Below are positions 1-12,464 of a stretch of 64,000 nt of DNA, piece by piece. The notes beneath the pieces are model-generated. The model saw nothing but the letters and a program-made list of their open reading frames with translations, ran no database searches and had not been told where the DNA came from. This DNA comes from Saturnia japonica (taxonomy: Eukaryota > Arthropoda > Insecta > Lepidoptera > Saturniidae). The translations under genes were made by a program, and so were the position numbers. The stretch lies in contig CM065318.1 of assembly GCA_033032175.1 (NCBI GenBank), forward strand, positions 12,772,001 to 12,836,000, given 5' to 3'. How positions within the stretch are numbered: the stretch's first letter is position 1; each line of letters opens with the position of its first letter.

Positions 1-1142
1 CGTATGGATTTTAATGATATTAATGAAATCGGTTTCGGAGTGCAATATTTTTTTTTAAAGTAAAAGTTCTTTTGGTACGATTTTAATGTAGCTCAGATTA
101 TTTTCGGAAGGAAATAACATTCAGTAATATCTGTAGTTAAATTTGTGTCTATTAAATTTTATTTAATTAAATACTATAATAAAATAACATTATTTTAATA
201 AATAAAAAACTATTAATATCGTAATTCTGCTGTTTTTATTTTGAAAAAAATACTTTTTACTTAAATTAATATATTTATATTACAAATATATTAAAATTTA
301 TATCAATGAAAGTAGTGTGTATTTTGCTATTTGTTTGAGTAGGTTCGAAAAAAAAAACCATTCGTAGTACACTTTATATTACTCAATTTTTAAATACATA
401 TTATACAGTTTTTATTCTCTTCGTTGTCAAGTGACTTTCTAGTCGGGTTTGTGTTATTATTTTTAATAATATACGATCAAACTTTAAAAAGTTGATTATA
501 GATAAGCAAAAATTAACTTTAGATCTGTTTTCTTCTAACTGTTAAAATACTTTAATCGAAGTTTAAATTTTGGCAGATTTGTATATTTAAGGGGAAGTTA
601 TTATAATTTAAAAAAAAAAACATTAATGAAGTTGACCTGATAGACTTTTTTTCGATTACCTAATCAAAAGGTATAATAGGTACTTAAAAACAGCTTTATA
701 AAAACACCATATAAAGATTACGGTAGCTTTGATTATCTGTTTTCCAGTTATCGGAAAAGCGGGGTGAACGGTGAACATTGTGACGGTCATCTCTCGGCAA
801 TAACGTTCCGTTTACTGCCAGTCATTGTGAGAAGTCAAGCTCATCCATCCGCGGGCTAATTCATAAGCGGTTCGCGTTTATTTCAATTATAATATTCTTC
901 ATCTTTGTCCTTTTGTACACCGTGTCATTTATAAACTTTTTATTCCATAAAAATATTTTGGTTGAAGTGTGGTTGAACCTTATCACTTACTCTAGACTTA
1001 GCCTGTCTTTTTTTATTTTTTTATTAATAAAATCACAATACTCTCGCGTGGTCCACACCTTTTTTTTTAAAGTGGGTGCTATTACTAGAGAACATTAAAA
1101 ATTGCCGTTAAAAAAAATACATTCACAGATGCAGCTGCAAAA
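1..1142. other. AT-rich non-coding stretch
   Basis: Very AT-rich sequence with many A and T runs. The only less AT-rich patch is at about 725-870. I see no coding signal, repeat partner or RNA gene here. A short opening at 913-1098 uses a TTG start and has no recognisable content. Confidence 0.6.
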
Positions 1143-1676
1143 CTAAGTGAGCTCCTCCCCTTTCCCGAAGCCCTTGCTGATTAGGGCTTTCTTCTCCACT
1201 TGAGTGTGCACCAGGTAAAGGGTAGCGGGAGGGTTTAGGGGTATTTGCGTGCCCGAGTAACCCTCGAGTCTCAGAGATCTCACTGTTGGTTTCGATGAGT
1301 ATATACCGTCGTAGACCTCCCTGAACGCGTAGGCCACATCCATCGGGTTCCTGTGGGTGCAGAGAAGCCGTTTAGTTATTTCGGCGACTGCAGTTGCTCG
1401 GCAGTAGGACATCTCGAAGAGATTCTCACGGTCGATGTAGAGAAGCTGGTTGAAGTCACCAATGAGGAGGATTTTGATAGCACCAGCCAGCCGGGCGGCA
1501 GTCAGGATTGCCCCGAAATAGTTCATCAGAGCCTCGTCCACGATTAAACGCGGACGTTTCTCGGACTCCTTAAAACTATTTACGAGTATAGAGGCCATTA
1601 GTACGCGCTCTCTTCTCGGATTTGCTACCGTGCGTCTGCACCAGTTAACCTGTCTTAAGGAATAGTGTCTTTCTCA
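1143..1676 (-). pseudogene. Broken SF1 viral-type helicase domain, probably from a helicase-bearing R1 LINE
   Basis: The minus strand is open from just inside a stop at 1674-1676 to a stop at 1143-1145; the first ATG is at 1596-1598 and gives 151 codons. It shows the middle of a superfamily 1 helicase of the alphavirus/tobamovirus type. Motif II is IVDEALM (D21-E22), motif III is GDFNQ (residues 47-51), and a motif IV-like segment TKRLLCTHRNP is at 75-85. A DVAYAFREVYDG helix and a YLVHTQVEKKALISKGF stretch follow. The Walker A part before motif II and motifs V-VI after it are missing, so it cannot act as a helicase. Insect R1 LINEs with a tobamovirus-like helicase fused to ORF2 have been described and are the likeliest source. 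A directly endogenised virga-like RNA virus fragment is the alternative. No reverse transcriptase lies beside it to decide. Family: sure; origin: inferred. Confidence 0.82.
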
Positions 1677-2699
1677 GTATTACAAATTGACTAATGATTT
1701 TTCCTTGTATGTTATTATAAGTCAATGCTTGGTCATTGTTTTGTGTGTTAAATTACAACTTATACATGTGAGCAGACTCGAATGTAATGGCTAAAGCATT
1801 TATCTATTTGTTTGGAATATAAATTCATTAGCCGCATCGTACGATGCCGTGATCGCTGTGATTGGCGAATTGCACTGCAGGTGCATCGTTCGACCCGCCA
1901 CGCCCCCCTAGCTTCGTCCGACGGCTCTGATGGCACGTAGGCTAGTCTACTTCGTGCTTTGGCCGTGAACTTGCGTTTGTTTGTTTTGTACGCGCTACGT
2001 CATTCTGGATGTTCGGCTAGCGCTGAAATATAGTATGTGATTTACGGTGGTTGAAGTTTTTGCATTGTATAACTTTGAGTTGGTGTCCCAAGAGGCTTTT
2101 GATGAACAGATTGCTTGCATGATAGTATCCTGTGGGATTTGAGGCTGCACACACATACTTATCCACAGTTCACTCTACACACACATACTTCACAATCTGC
2201 AGTCCAGGTCGACGGGGCAAGGTCAAGCTCACCTCCCGCTCCTGACGAGGTGAGACTCTTTTATTTGTTATTAGAATAATTACTGTGTATCGCAACAATA
2301 GCTTCGAGAGGGATTGATTCGCAATTGATTGAATTAAGGGCCCAGCTAATATTACGCGAACCTTCTCGAACACTACTTAATAGGTAATCTTAAGTAAAAA
2401 ATTCTTGTATTCCTATATCAATATATATTTGGTTTCGCGGGAACGTCTAAAACGATTTTGACGAAGTTTTATATTTAAATAATGATTTTTTTACAAAGTT
2501 TAAGAAATTCTTTAAGTGCTCAAATTTCCTAATTATATTTTAATTTGCCGCCGATTTCTACACAATTAATAAAATGGAAATGTCTGTGTGTAATATCAAA
2601 ATGACACCCTTTTATTAAAGCATACGAAAGTATATACGGTACCTACTTAAAACAAAACGATTTATCGCAAAATCATGTTTAAAATTACCAACGGGCGAC
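1677..2699. other. Non-coding, with GC-richer block 1840-2040
   Basis: The block at about 1840-2040 is clearly less AT-rich than its surroundings and has no repeat partner in the window. A 13-bp direct repeat CACACACATACTT occurs at 2148-2160 and 2178-2190. The 67-codon minus opening at 2170-2373 is not convincing as a gene. Confidence 0.45.
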
Positions 2700-2777
2700 A
2701 TCCGTGGGTGAAAGCGGGATCGTCACAATACCGACAATCTGTAGTCCACGCGAGCGGAGCCACGGGCACAGCTAGTT
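2700..2777 (-). repeat. RTE-like LINE-derived fragment, head only
   Basis: Read on the minus strand this begins ACTAGCTGTGCCCGTGGCT and continues through GCGTGGACTACAGA. This matches the left end of the two 510-518 bp repeats at 31602 and 57341. Only about 78 bp are retained. The family looks like short RTE-type non-LTR debris common in insect genomes. Confidence 0.6.
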
Positions 2778-3419
2778 ACTAATAAAATTCAAATTTATAA
2801 CAGTAGCTTCTTATTAATTGTACCATAAACTCAGCAAAAGTGTATAAATGTTTGGACTCGCTCAATGAATGACTAAGTTGGGACGAAGTGGTAGAGCTAT
2901 CGTAAAAATTAAGGTCAAGTTATTTTAATCTGTATTATTACTTACCCACCATTTATATTTTAATTTTTAAATTACAGGTGTAGATCAGTTAATTGATTAT
3001 CGATATCTATATACTCAAAATAATATATACATAAAAGAAAATTTGAAATATGTAATAGTATCCAAAACCTTTAAGGTGACAGAAAAGAGTGAGTGTTGGG
3101 AATTTTAATTTAAAAATGACTTCGAAAAGTAATGGATTTAATTTATTACACTTCTTTTATTAAACTGGAAAGTACCTAAACAGTTTTTTTATGTCAGTGT
3201 TGTTAATAAATAAATAATGAAAATGCGGTATGTCAAGCCAGTTAGTTGTCTTTATTGTTTCGTTTAAAATTCAACAGAGTAGAAATTGTAAGTGGATGTG
3301 TGTTAATTACAGAAGGGAAATGAATGGTAATCGGAATCTTGACTCTTGCACATTTTTTTTAGATTTTATTTGTTGGTGTAATTGTTTTTATTATATATGT
3401 GTTGTTTATATAAAAGGAA
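2778..3419. other. AT-rich non-coding stretch
   Basis: No coding signal, RNA gene or internal repeat seen. Confidence 0.5.
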
Positions 3420-3712
3420 ACCATGACTTACTGATCTATTACCGTACAGTCCAAACGACTGGGGATATGACCATGAAAATTTGCATGCGGGTTTCTTTTA
3501 CATTGAAGGTGAGCACGATGGAAAGATTTTTGGAAATTCAACCCCTAAGACGGTGAAAGGGGGATGAAAGTATGTATGAAAATCTGTAATTTTTGAAGGA
3601 AGATCTATGAAAATTGTTATTTAGCAATTCAGTTACAACGGGACTTAAAAACAAATAATGGAACATAACTCAACTATGATGCGAGCGAAGCCTTAGGAAA
3701 ATCGCTAGTATC
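3420..3712 (-). repeat. LINE-like dispersed repeat, family with AGATCAGTCAGT end
   Basis: Read on the minus strand it starts ACTAGCGATTTTCC near 3712. It passes through an AGGGGTTGAATTTCCAAAAA segment and ends near AATAGATCAGTAAGTCA at 3420. The same order of segments occurs at 9440-9650 and 12465-12640 in plus orientation. The structure (fixed head, short tetranucleotide tail) suits a short non-LTR retroelement or non-autonomous derivative. The 108-codon opening at 3230-3556 on the other strand runs through it and is not a gene. Confidence 0.6.
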
Positions 3713-5034
3713 TTATATATCGCTTGACCGTAGTACTTCGTATTCAAACAATTTTGTACTCTGAACTTTTTTCTTTATACACCTATTTTAAAAAGAGGTG
3801 AACTTTTCTAGAAAATATCGAAATTAAATGTGCATAAACGAAAGCGAGACACAAATCGATTGATAACATTTTTTGAGCATTGATCGTTTTAGAAATCGGC
3901 AACGATCTTTTAATAAGACAATTCTGAGACATAGTAATAGTAGGCATTAAAAGTAGACCTAAATAGTCAGAAAACGTGTTGCTTATACCCTACGACGTTA
4001 AAACGTTTTAGACATTTCTGTTTCACGGGTCGTAGAAGTCAGTAGCTTGCTAGTTATGTACTTAACTAAACAATTGTAAAGTCGTATTTAATTTTAAATT
4101 AATTTCCAATTACTCAATTTGCTCAATAAGCTAAAAATACAGAATTATCTGAGTACATATGTACCTCTTACAACCGATAAACCAACTAACTATCCAAAAG
4201 ATCACCGCTACTGGTTTATTTGCTAATCGTTATTTCATTAATTTATATATTTCGCTGCCAAACAATCACATAAAAGCTAGCTTTAAAAACAACTTCATCA
4301 TAATTAATATTAAAGTCAGTACAAATTCATTATGCAATTTAAAAAAAAACTTTCATGTATGAAAAAAAATAAATTTAAATACTAAAGTCTACATTCCATC
4401 TATAAATTACATTTTCTTATTCAAAATATAATTATTATCTTCATTTTCAAAAGCTTTCTTAACTCAAAACTGACAAACAATCAGTAAAATAGAATTCATT
4501 AATTAGATACTAAATAAAAACTTTTCATTTCGCCGAATTCCTTTCGAGATTATGATCGATTATAACAGTCGTCTTTTCAGAGTGTCGTGAAAAATTCTAG
4601 AGACGTTTTGTCGTCGTAGTCTCGGCGCGGCGTATCGGGATCAAACGTGTGTCGGCAGCTGCTTGATTCTTATACAAATAAAACTGGAATTAATCAACGT
4701 GTTCATGTAGTGTTGGGAGCTTCAAGTTTTTACTATACTTCATCTTCACATTATTCATAATACTAATTCTATTTTAATCTACTTACCCATTGAAATATTT
4801 CAAGTAACTTGTTATAATATAATTTTATACGATAATCATGTTTAATAAATTTAAGGACTATCTGATTAAAGTTATGCTTACTTACTTTACGATCTTACTT
4901 AAGCAGGAATCTTTTACACATAGAAAATAATTTAAAAAATCGGGTTATTAGGACACAAAAAACCAAAATGTTATTTCTTAAATATAGTAGTGAAGCAGAC
5001 AAGCGGTCCATCAACCCTGATTTTTTTTAAACTC
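3713..5034. other. AT-rich non-coding, small GC-richer block 4560-4670
   Basis: Mostly A/T-rich. A short unique block near 4560-4670 contains several CpGs. I see no coding or repeat structure. The 67-codon opening at 4159-4362 has low-complexity content. Confidence 0.45.
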
Positions 5035-5186
5035 GCCAGATGAAGGTGAATCGCCATTTGACGAACTTTGCGAAGTAAGCGTCTTCGAGATCCGGAAAGT
5101 CCCAAGTTCGTTGAAGCTGTAAAAGCCGCAGCGTCTTCAGGGCCCCTAAGGCTAAAAGTGTAGTCAGATCAAAAAAAAAAAAAAAA
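5035..5186 (+). repeat. Fragment of TACAGC-core dispersed repeat with poly-A end
   Basis: Contains GAAGCTGTAAAAGCCGC and GGGCCCCTAAGGCTAA and ends in a run of 18 A. The same segment order is found near the A-rich end of the copy at 13560-14250 and, inverted, at 23222-23760 and 7400-7750. The poly-A end suggests RNA-mediated copying. The parent family is not recognised. Confidence 0.6.
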
Positions 5187-5336
5187 ATCCGGAAATTTTG
5201 TTCAAAGTAAACATATTTTATCGAGTACTGAACATCATTATTAATAAACTGAAATCGTGTTTCTTTTCAATGAATGAAATTGTTTCCAATTTCAGTGTTT
5301 TACAACTGCCACTTTGCAAAATTTTAATGATAATGA

Positions 5337-5667
5337 TCTATTAAGAAAGCTCTAGAATTTGTTGAAATATATAAAAGAGACATATTTGAATTATTTGCCA
5401 GGGAAATTCTCAGTTTTCGGTCCACCTTCAGAGACGAAATAGTAAAGTCTTCGTGTAATAGAGAACTTGCTGATTTATTAATAATACAGAATCATTTTAA
5501 ATATGTCAAACAGCATTCATAAAGAATGTTCTGGATTATTCTTATTTATTACAATTCCTATAACTACAGCTAGTGCTGAAAGATCATTTTGGAAACTAAA
5601 ATTTATAAAAAGTTATTTATTTAAGGAACTCTATGGGACAAGACCGGCTACGATAGAGCTCGGATAA
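5337..5667 (+). pseudogene. hAT-superfamily transposase C-terminal fragment
   Basis: Two overlapping frames, 5337-5522 then about 5509-5667, together give the end of a hAT transposase. The first frame holds the helical segment EILSFRSTFRDEIV. The second holds the dimerisation motif IPITTASAERSFWKLKFIKS. A single frameshift near 5510-5520 separates them, and the normal C-terminus is missing after a stop at 5665-5667. The family catalyses cut-and-paste transposition with 8-bp target duplications. No terminal inverted repeats were found, so this is a dead remnant. Family assignment rests on the conserved TASAERSF block. Confidence 0.85.
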
Positions 5668-6797
5668 ACGAATATTGTTAAGATTAACTTGTCATTTTAT
5701 TATAAATATGGGATACCCATGCTTTTAAAAATTAAATTTATTAGGTATTTAACTAAAATGCACACAATATTAGAAATAATTTTGGGTAACTACTTCAGTG
5801 ATTTTATAAATTAAATAATAACGTGACGGTTTTTACTGGGCCCCATCCAATGAATGAATTTGCCACGGTATAATGATTGGATGGTATAGTTACGCCACTG
5901 CATAAAGGTGTTATTTTGTACACTGACCTTGCATGAGACTGTCTGGACGTGGTATTCAGTATACAATATACGATTCTATTAAAGAAAAAACTTAACCATA
6001 AAAAGGAAATTAGATATAAATACATTATATACGGTCAATGCAAGTCCTGATTTTCACGACTTTGATCAATCATCGAATAGACCTAGCGGTGTGACGACCA
6101 GATTTGTATACACTTTTGTATGTGCGGTCACTGATTAAGGATTTTTTTTAAACAGATATTAAAGAAGGCACTTTTATTTTTTGTGAAGGTATCACTTCTA
6201 CCGCATGTAAACTGCAAACATGTATCTTTTTATTTTATTTTATTCTCTACCATTTAAATCTTTGTAGAAGAGTCGTAAAATGACACAAAATCGGTTTGAT
6301 GTTGGTTGTAACTACATCACTAGCGGACGCGCGCATGATGCGTCCCAAAGTTTCCTGTAAACTACCGCAGATATACGTTGATAATCTCGCGCCGAAATGT
6401 AGATTAATATATCAAAGTCGGAGCGGTCGGTTATGCGGCCGTTACACTTTTATAAATATCATAATATAATCGGCTCGCCAACATTTACTGCTCTATTAAT
6501 AATTTTTATCGTCACTTAAACGTTTCTTTTGTTTTTGGACCGAATAAAATTACTTTATTACCTTTCGTATGAGACAGCTTTGATCTCAAACACCTTTCAT
6601 GAATCAAACTAACGCGCATGTTACTTCTTGTGTATCGTATTCATTTTGGTTGTTCAAGTGGGTTTTTTTTAATACACTATATATAGCCTTTACCCGCGAC
6701 ATCGTTCCCTTTGCCTTCAAAATGTGACGACTATCATGCCATCTATAGTAAAGTGGTTATACTATTAAAGAACCTTTGCGAGTGCTCCTAAAATAAA
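5668..6797. other. Non-coding, unique GC-richer block 6295-6440
   Basis: AT-rich except for about 6295-6440, which carries CpG-containing words and no repeat partner in the window. It could be an intronic regulatory block; nothing else supports that. Confidence 0.4.
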
Positions 6798-6819
6798 TAT
6801 TATTATTATTATTATTATT
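6798..6819. repeat. (ATT)n microsatellite
   Basis: Seven ATT units in a row. Such runs often mark the 3' ends of insect retroelements, but no element body could be defined beside it. Confidence 0.8.
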
Positions 6820-6869
6820 CCTTAACAACTTTTTAACCTCAATTTTTTGGGTAGAGAGCGATATAACAT

Positions 6870-7195
6870 CTATTTTTTTTCTACCATGATGGTGGCAAAC
6901 AAGCATGCGGTTCGCCTAATGGCAAGCCGTTACTCGCAGCCTATTTTTATACAACAAAGTTGGCAATCAAGCATATCGCCGCCTGTTGATAAGCTTAAGT
7001 ATCACTAATACGTTGGCGACCTTTGAACCCACTCCAAAAAGCTCTGGAAACCATAATCACGGCAGGAACACAGCAAAAGCTTATTTAGCCGCGATCATCT
7101 GTCCACCAGCCGGGCTGGCCCCAGTAGAGAGAAATCTCTATAGAAATTTCACAACACAATTCAAAGTCGGTAGCGCGCTATTGATATCTATGTAA
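6870..7195. repeat. Dispersed repeat with ACAACAAAGTTGGC core
   Basis: Contains TTTTTATACAACAAAGTTGGC, then GTATCACTAATACGTTGG, CTCTGGAAACCATAATCACGG and GAGAAATCTCTATAGAAATT. The same order of words, diverged, occurs at 36510-36760. Two copies in one window show it is a dispersed element of roughly 250-300 bp. Short plus-strand openings at 6986 and 7195 are by chance. Family not recognised. Confidence 0.6.
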
Positions 7196-7399
7196 TGGTA
7201 TTACAAGCTTCCATACGCCACCATCAAGAAGACCGTGCGCTTGTTTGCCAAAGGTGTATAAGAAAGAAATGTGTTACACGGAAACGAATATTTGTTTATA
7301 GATTCCTAACACATTTTTATTTAATAACTTATGACAAAGTAGGACACAATTCACACAAAACACAAAGTAACTCGTACACAATTTTGTATTATGATCAAA

Positions 7400-7750
7400 C
7401 CGTTTTTTTTTCAATCTGGCTTCGCTATTAACCGTAAGGGCCTTGAAGCCTCAGAAGGCTTTGACAGTTTCACCGGGCTTAAGAGGAGCGGCACAGGCAC
7501 TCAAGGGTGCCAAAGTGGCCGTACTTCGGCTTGGGCTGTAGATGCAATTAAGTCGCAATCTGAATAATTCCCTATCCGTAGAAAATTGGATCTAACTATA
7601 CATATATACATTGTTTCTGCCTTCTGGGAGGAAGGGAGAAACATACGTATATGTATTTAGTAATCTGGCAATTTGGTCTAAAACTAAACTAGCCAAAAAA
7701 TAAATAACGTCCATTACAGAATCTATATACCTGAATGAGACCAAACCCTA
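7400..7750 (-). repeat. TACAGC-core dispersed repeat copy
   Basis: Begins with a T-run at about 7403 (the A-rich end of the element on the minus strand). It then has the GGTGCCAAAGTGGCC, AATTCCCTATCCGTA and TGGGAGGAAGGGAG blocks shared with 13560-14250 and 23222-23760. Its far end is cut by the SINE that starts near 7765. Confidence 0.7.
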
Positions 7751-7764
7751 CACACCGTTCAATG

Positions 7765-7903
7765 GCTAGCTACCACCCTCATGTTAAAAATCTGTCGCCA
7801 AACACAAATAGGTGTTTACCAACAGCTACCAACTTGGGTAACATCGTCACTTAAGATCAGGTGAGATTGTGGCAACAACGCTAAACCTATAAAGATAAAA
7901 AAG
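7765..7903 (+). repeat. tRNA-derived SINE family A, 5'-truncated copy
   Basis: Matches the 3' half of the complete SINE at 42323-42625: CTAGCTACCACCCTCATG, then GTCGCCAAACAC, CATCGTCACTTAAGATCAGG and the terminal CTAAACCTATAAAGATAAAA. The pol III promoter head is missing, as expected for incomplete reverse transcription. Confidence 0.8.
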
Positions 7904-8279
7904 TGTATGTTGTGTCTGTGTATGTATGTGAGGAGATGCAAAAAAGAAACATTTTGTACATCTGAGTAATAAGTTTTTAAATAGATTTAAAAACGTTTAT
8001 TAAATAGTACTAGGTATATTTTTTTTAGTTCACGTAATATTAATATAGTGAGATGAAATATAAGCCACCCACGGTCCGAGCGCGAAACAGACATCCGGTA
8101 TAGTGGACACCACGTCACTTACAAATCTTACAATGTCACCGAGATCTGCCGGTTTAACAGGAAATCTATGTTTACTCGACAGTTTAATTGGGTTGGGAGG
8201 ATGATATTTAATAGTACTGAAGAAAATACCGTGGTGATATGCGTACTTTGAAAAGGTATTAAATTATATTTTCTTTAAT
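7904..8279. other. Non-coding
   Basis: AT-rich with a slightly GC-richer patch at about 8060-8170. No recognised feature. Confidence 0.4.
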
Positions 8280-8500
8280 TTTTGTAGTATGGAGTTTACT
8301 CCTTAAAAGCGATTTTCATATATAGTCCGCAGTACGCAAATTAGATGGGGAGTATAATCGAGTGCTTATAAAAAGTGAAGTCGTTAAGTTTACTATCAAA
8401 AGGTTTATTTATTTACTCCTTAAGAATTATAGATAAAAATATTTTATTTTGAATCGATTTTCATATATAATCTCGCGGTACGTAAATTAAATAGGGAAGC
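8280..8500. repeat. Two related repeat fragments in direct orientation
   Basis: A unit with ACTCCTTAAAAGCGATTTTC and GTACGCAAATTAGATGGGGA (about 8298-8352) recurs, diverged, at about 8415-8498 as CGATTTTCATATATAATCTC and GTACGTAAATTAAATAGGGA. A third relative is at 11510-11580. This is a small dispersed family with a GGAGTTTACTCC word, not recognised further. Confidence 0.5.
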
Positions 8501-9439
8501 AAGACGTGAAAGTGAAATCTGATTAAAAATAATATATTTTGGTACCGAAGTTACTTTTGAAGGGTGGGAGCTAAACCAGAAAAAGTGACCGACAATAAAA
8601 AATACTTCTATAGAAATTATCAAAACTATGACAGTCGTGGAATTGGCTGAGCTTTGTTATGACCAGATTTCTACGTACTGTTGTATGTACAGAAGGTCGT
8701 CCCTCGATGATTGGAGTCCCGTTGATTTGGGATTAAAAAAAACCAAATAAATATATCATCTCATTAGTTTTTGTTTATAAAGTTATTAAAATAAATATTT
8801 TGTTATTAATGGTTATTATAGAAATATAGATAAATTATAAATTTATTTAGTACATTCAGTTGTTCATTCAACGTTGCACTGATTAGGTTTATAATTTTTT
8901 TATCTGCCTGGACATGCACCTTCCAAACCAGCAAAATCCTCAAACTCGGAGTGATGGCATAAATTAAAAAATAACAATAAAACGCCATCTAGTAAAATAT
9001 TTTATCTAGAATTTCTCCCGCCCCTTATGTTTCTAATTCCAACGAAATATAACTCGCGGTCGTGTAACTGCATTGTGCTCCATACACCGCGTTTTTAATC
9101 GATTAGATACACTTATTTGAAGGTATCGGATTCGTTATCGAATATTCGAGATTTAATTGTTTGTTTCTTTGTAAGTCGATACTTTAATGGTAATAATACT
9201 TTTTTCTTTGTAAGTGCGACAATAGTTACGTATTTTATTTGCATTTTCTACGTATTCAAAATGTTTCTGGTTGTTTCGTAATTTTTTGTTACTTCATGTA
9301 CTCGTACAGTTGTTCGAAGTAAGGGGGAAAAAGTTACTTAGTCTAGATTACTACAAAAGCATGAGGGTCAGAATTATAACAATTTTCAGTAAAAACAAAA
9401 ATTTGTTACCAGACATGGTTACTGAACATAGCTCAGATT
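8501..9439. other. Non-coding; one CTCF-like motif
   Basis: AT-rich. At 8983-8992 the minus strand reads CTAGATGGCG, which resembles the insect CTCF core. No genes or repeats were recognised. Confidence 0.4.
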
Positions 9440-9650
9440 TCCTGTTTTAAACACCCGTGTTAAAAAAAATCCATCCAACCCTCTTACACACCTTTAGGGA
9501 TTGAATTTTCAAAAATTCGTTCTTAGCGGTTGGTTACGTCATAATTACTATCTGTGTGTCCAATTTCAGCCCAATCCGTTCAGTGGTTTAAGCTCTGTGT
9601 TGTTAGATCAGTCAGTCAGTCAGTCACGGTATCCTTATGTATTTGGATTT
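9440..9650 (+). repeat. LINE-like dispersed repeat ending in (CAGT)n
   Basis: Shares AGGGATTGAATTTTC, CAATCCGTTCAGTGGTTTAA and GTTGTTAGATCAGTCAGTCA with the copy at 12465-12640 and, inverted, with 3420-3712. The (CAGT) run at about 9609-9627 is the 3' end. The plus-strand opening at 9501-9713 runs through it and is not a gene. Confidence 0.75.
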
Positions 9651-12464
9651 AGATATACGTTCAAATATCAATTTGGTGTCAGTTATCATATCACTCAGTA
9701 TAAGTATAGTTAATATATCAATAGTTATATATACCTATGTAGTATTAATTCACACTCCTTGAACTTATTGTCCAGCAAATCGGTAATGTGCTAAGGATAT
9801 TATTAAAAAACTTAACACTATTACCTAAATAACTTTTATTGTTCTTACTAAGCCTAAAACACGGGATAATTAATGTGTATTTATTTTTAGTATTGAAACT
9901 ATGCCAGTTATTTATAAAATGTAGCTTAATTAAATTTTTGTGAACATAGGTACATCAAATTGTCAAGGATGTTCTGGGAAGGCAAAGATGAGATATAAAA
10001 TTCCTGAAACTAGTAATTTAGAGATACGCGAGGTATCTTGTTATACATATATACTACAGTGAACACTTACATGATGTGGCCAGTACGAAACGTATGCGTG
10101 TATGGATTATTTTTTAATTTTTACTTGAACTCGTTTACTTTTAATAAAACACAACAAACTGTAATGAGTTTAGATATTATATTCAAATTAAATTGTTAAA
10201 GAGGCCGGGTACTAAACGTTCGTGCACTGACTCGTAGCCGTTTTGTTTCTAAGAAGGAATAGGCAATAAAAAAACTTATTCAGACCATATAGAAGGGGAG
10301 TGTGACCGCATTTATGATACTTAAATGATGTTAAGTGAAAATAAAGGATTTTTGTCGAAGGTTCAGTACAATTTATATTATAGTTTGATTAGATAACAAG
10401 CATAAAGAATAGTTAGTTGAATTCATTTGAACTTTAGTCGTCTTAGATACTGCTAAATAATTTAAGATTCGTTAATAGAAAAAAAAAACAAATCACTTTT
10501 TTTAATATGTACCACATTTCTTTAATCATTTGTTTATGTACACGTTTTTGTGATTTTATGAAAGATTTCTAGTATTCGTGATAAATTTATCGCACTTTTC
10601 AAAATGGTGTACACGAGCTACGAGAGTAAAAGGTCAATGATATAACAATATCGGGTTTTATATAGTAGTTCTTTAATTTGTGACGGTACCTACTCATATA
10701 ATTTACTAGCGTAAAACTACGTACAACTGCTGATTTATTTATAATTAAAATAATGAATTTATTTATGAAATAAACCTAAGAAACCCTTTTCTTAGAGCCT
10801 AAATTGAAAAAGATTTTTTTGATTATGAATTAAACAAAACTATTTATGTATATGCAAGATTGTATGCAATATTTCAGTTACAATAAAATTATTTGATAGA
10901 CATATCATGAGGGTGCATACAAAATAACTGGTCCACCATCTTTGGGGAGTCTGCCATATTAGATTTAGAATGACGTCATTTAGCTAACCAATACATTGTC
11001 ATCCAAACTAAACATGTATGCAAATTTTCAGCTCCATCAGTTAAGGTTAACTGTTTTAAAATACGGTTGCATGGTTGACCCATACTAACAAGGCAAGTTA
11101 CATAAGAGCTTGTAAAATAGATAAAACTTTTCCATATTATAGCAAGTAACACGTGCTATTAGTTGATTAGTTGAATTTATTGGATTTAGTTTTATGTGTA
11201 TACGTATATGGAACCCTAAAGTTAAAGGCTCGCCGGCTCTCGGCATCGTTGTACGAGCCTATTGTCCGTCAGTCCATCCGCATCAAATAAGCTCGTAAAT
11301 CATATTTGTCGTAAATTCGATACGACTTACAAAGAAAGATCTGTTCTTATTTAAATTTTTGAGAACTTTTCTTCTCTGTGTGTGACACATTGGTTTTATA
11401 ATGTCTCTAAGTCTATTTATAGGTATAAAATGTGTGCCAGATATTTTTTTAATATAGATAAATTCAGTAAAGGGTTGATTATACGAAACTGTTTACTTTT
11501 TTTATTTTATTGGAGTTTATCTACTCTTTAACAATCGATTTTCATATAAGGCTCTCGGTATGGAAATTTTATGAATAGTGTGCACCATTCACTTGGAATC
11601 ATGTATGTATACATTCATCATCTTGCTTTTAGATAAATCATTAATTACTCAATCAATCAGTCAGTAGTCAGTCAGTCAATTAATCAATCACCTCTTTTCC
11701 TACTGCATATTCAAAGACAATCGTACATAAGGAGTAAACTCCAGTCGTGCATCGGAACTGACACACACAAACTTTTTTTTTTTAAAGAAATCTATAGAGC
11801 CCTTAAATTTAGCTACCATACATGCATAAGTTAACATATATTGGTTTACTCAAAGATGATTTAAGTTGCATTATAAAAAAAAAAAACAATCATATACCCT
11901 AACGAGATTATTATTTGCATCAAAAAGAACTTACTAATTGTATTTTAGCTTCTGTTTGTGATATATTAAAAATGATTTAAGAAAAAATATTATGTGTTAT
12001 TTAACTCTGTAATTAGTAAACTTAATTAAACTTACAGTATTTTCTATAAATTTTGTAGTAAAAAAACATATATTTATAATGTTTTTCTTTATGAAAACAG
12101 GTAACTGTTAAACTCTTATAAGTGATTGACGTTAAAATTACTCTTGGCATAAATTATATAAAACACAAAAAGAATCGTTCACAATAGCACACTATAAAGC
12201 GCAGTTACAATCTCGTGTATCGTAATAAAATAAAAATCATATGTGAATGTTGTACAAAAGTATTGAGGACACTTCCACATTTGCAATACAATTTAAAATA
12301 CACGATATTACTGATACAACATGAAACATGTTTGTATTTTACGCACGTAAAAAAATGCTTTGAGTTCTGAATAAAGCTCAAGAGTTTGTTTGTTTGTTTC
12401 AACCTGTTAATATTTCAAGTACCAGACATATTTATTAAATTCTTTTTGCACTTTATAGCTTACT
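9651..12464. other. Non-coding AT-rich stretch with minor repeat fragments
   Basis: At 11510-11580 lies a relative of the 8280-8500 fragments. At 11729-11780 a palindromic GGAGTAAACTCC is followed by TCGTGCATCGGAACTGACAC and a T-run. At 11650-11690 there is an impure (CAGT)/(AATC) tract. About 10905-11110 looks like a dispersed LINE-like tail, but no second copy is in the window. Nothing coding. Confidence 0.45.

Noticed and set aside
10905..11110. Possible dispersed repeat (TGTATGCAAATTTTCAGCTC region)
   Set aside because: Looks like a LINE 3' region but no second copy or coding trace is in the window, so it was left out as a separate feature.
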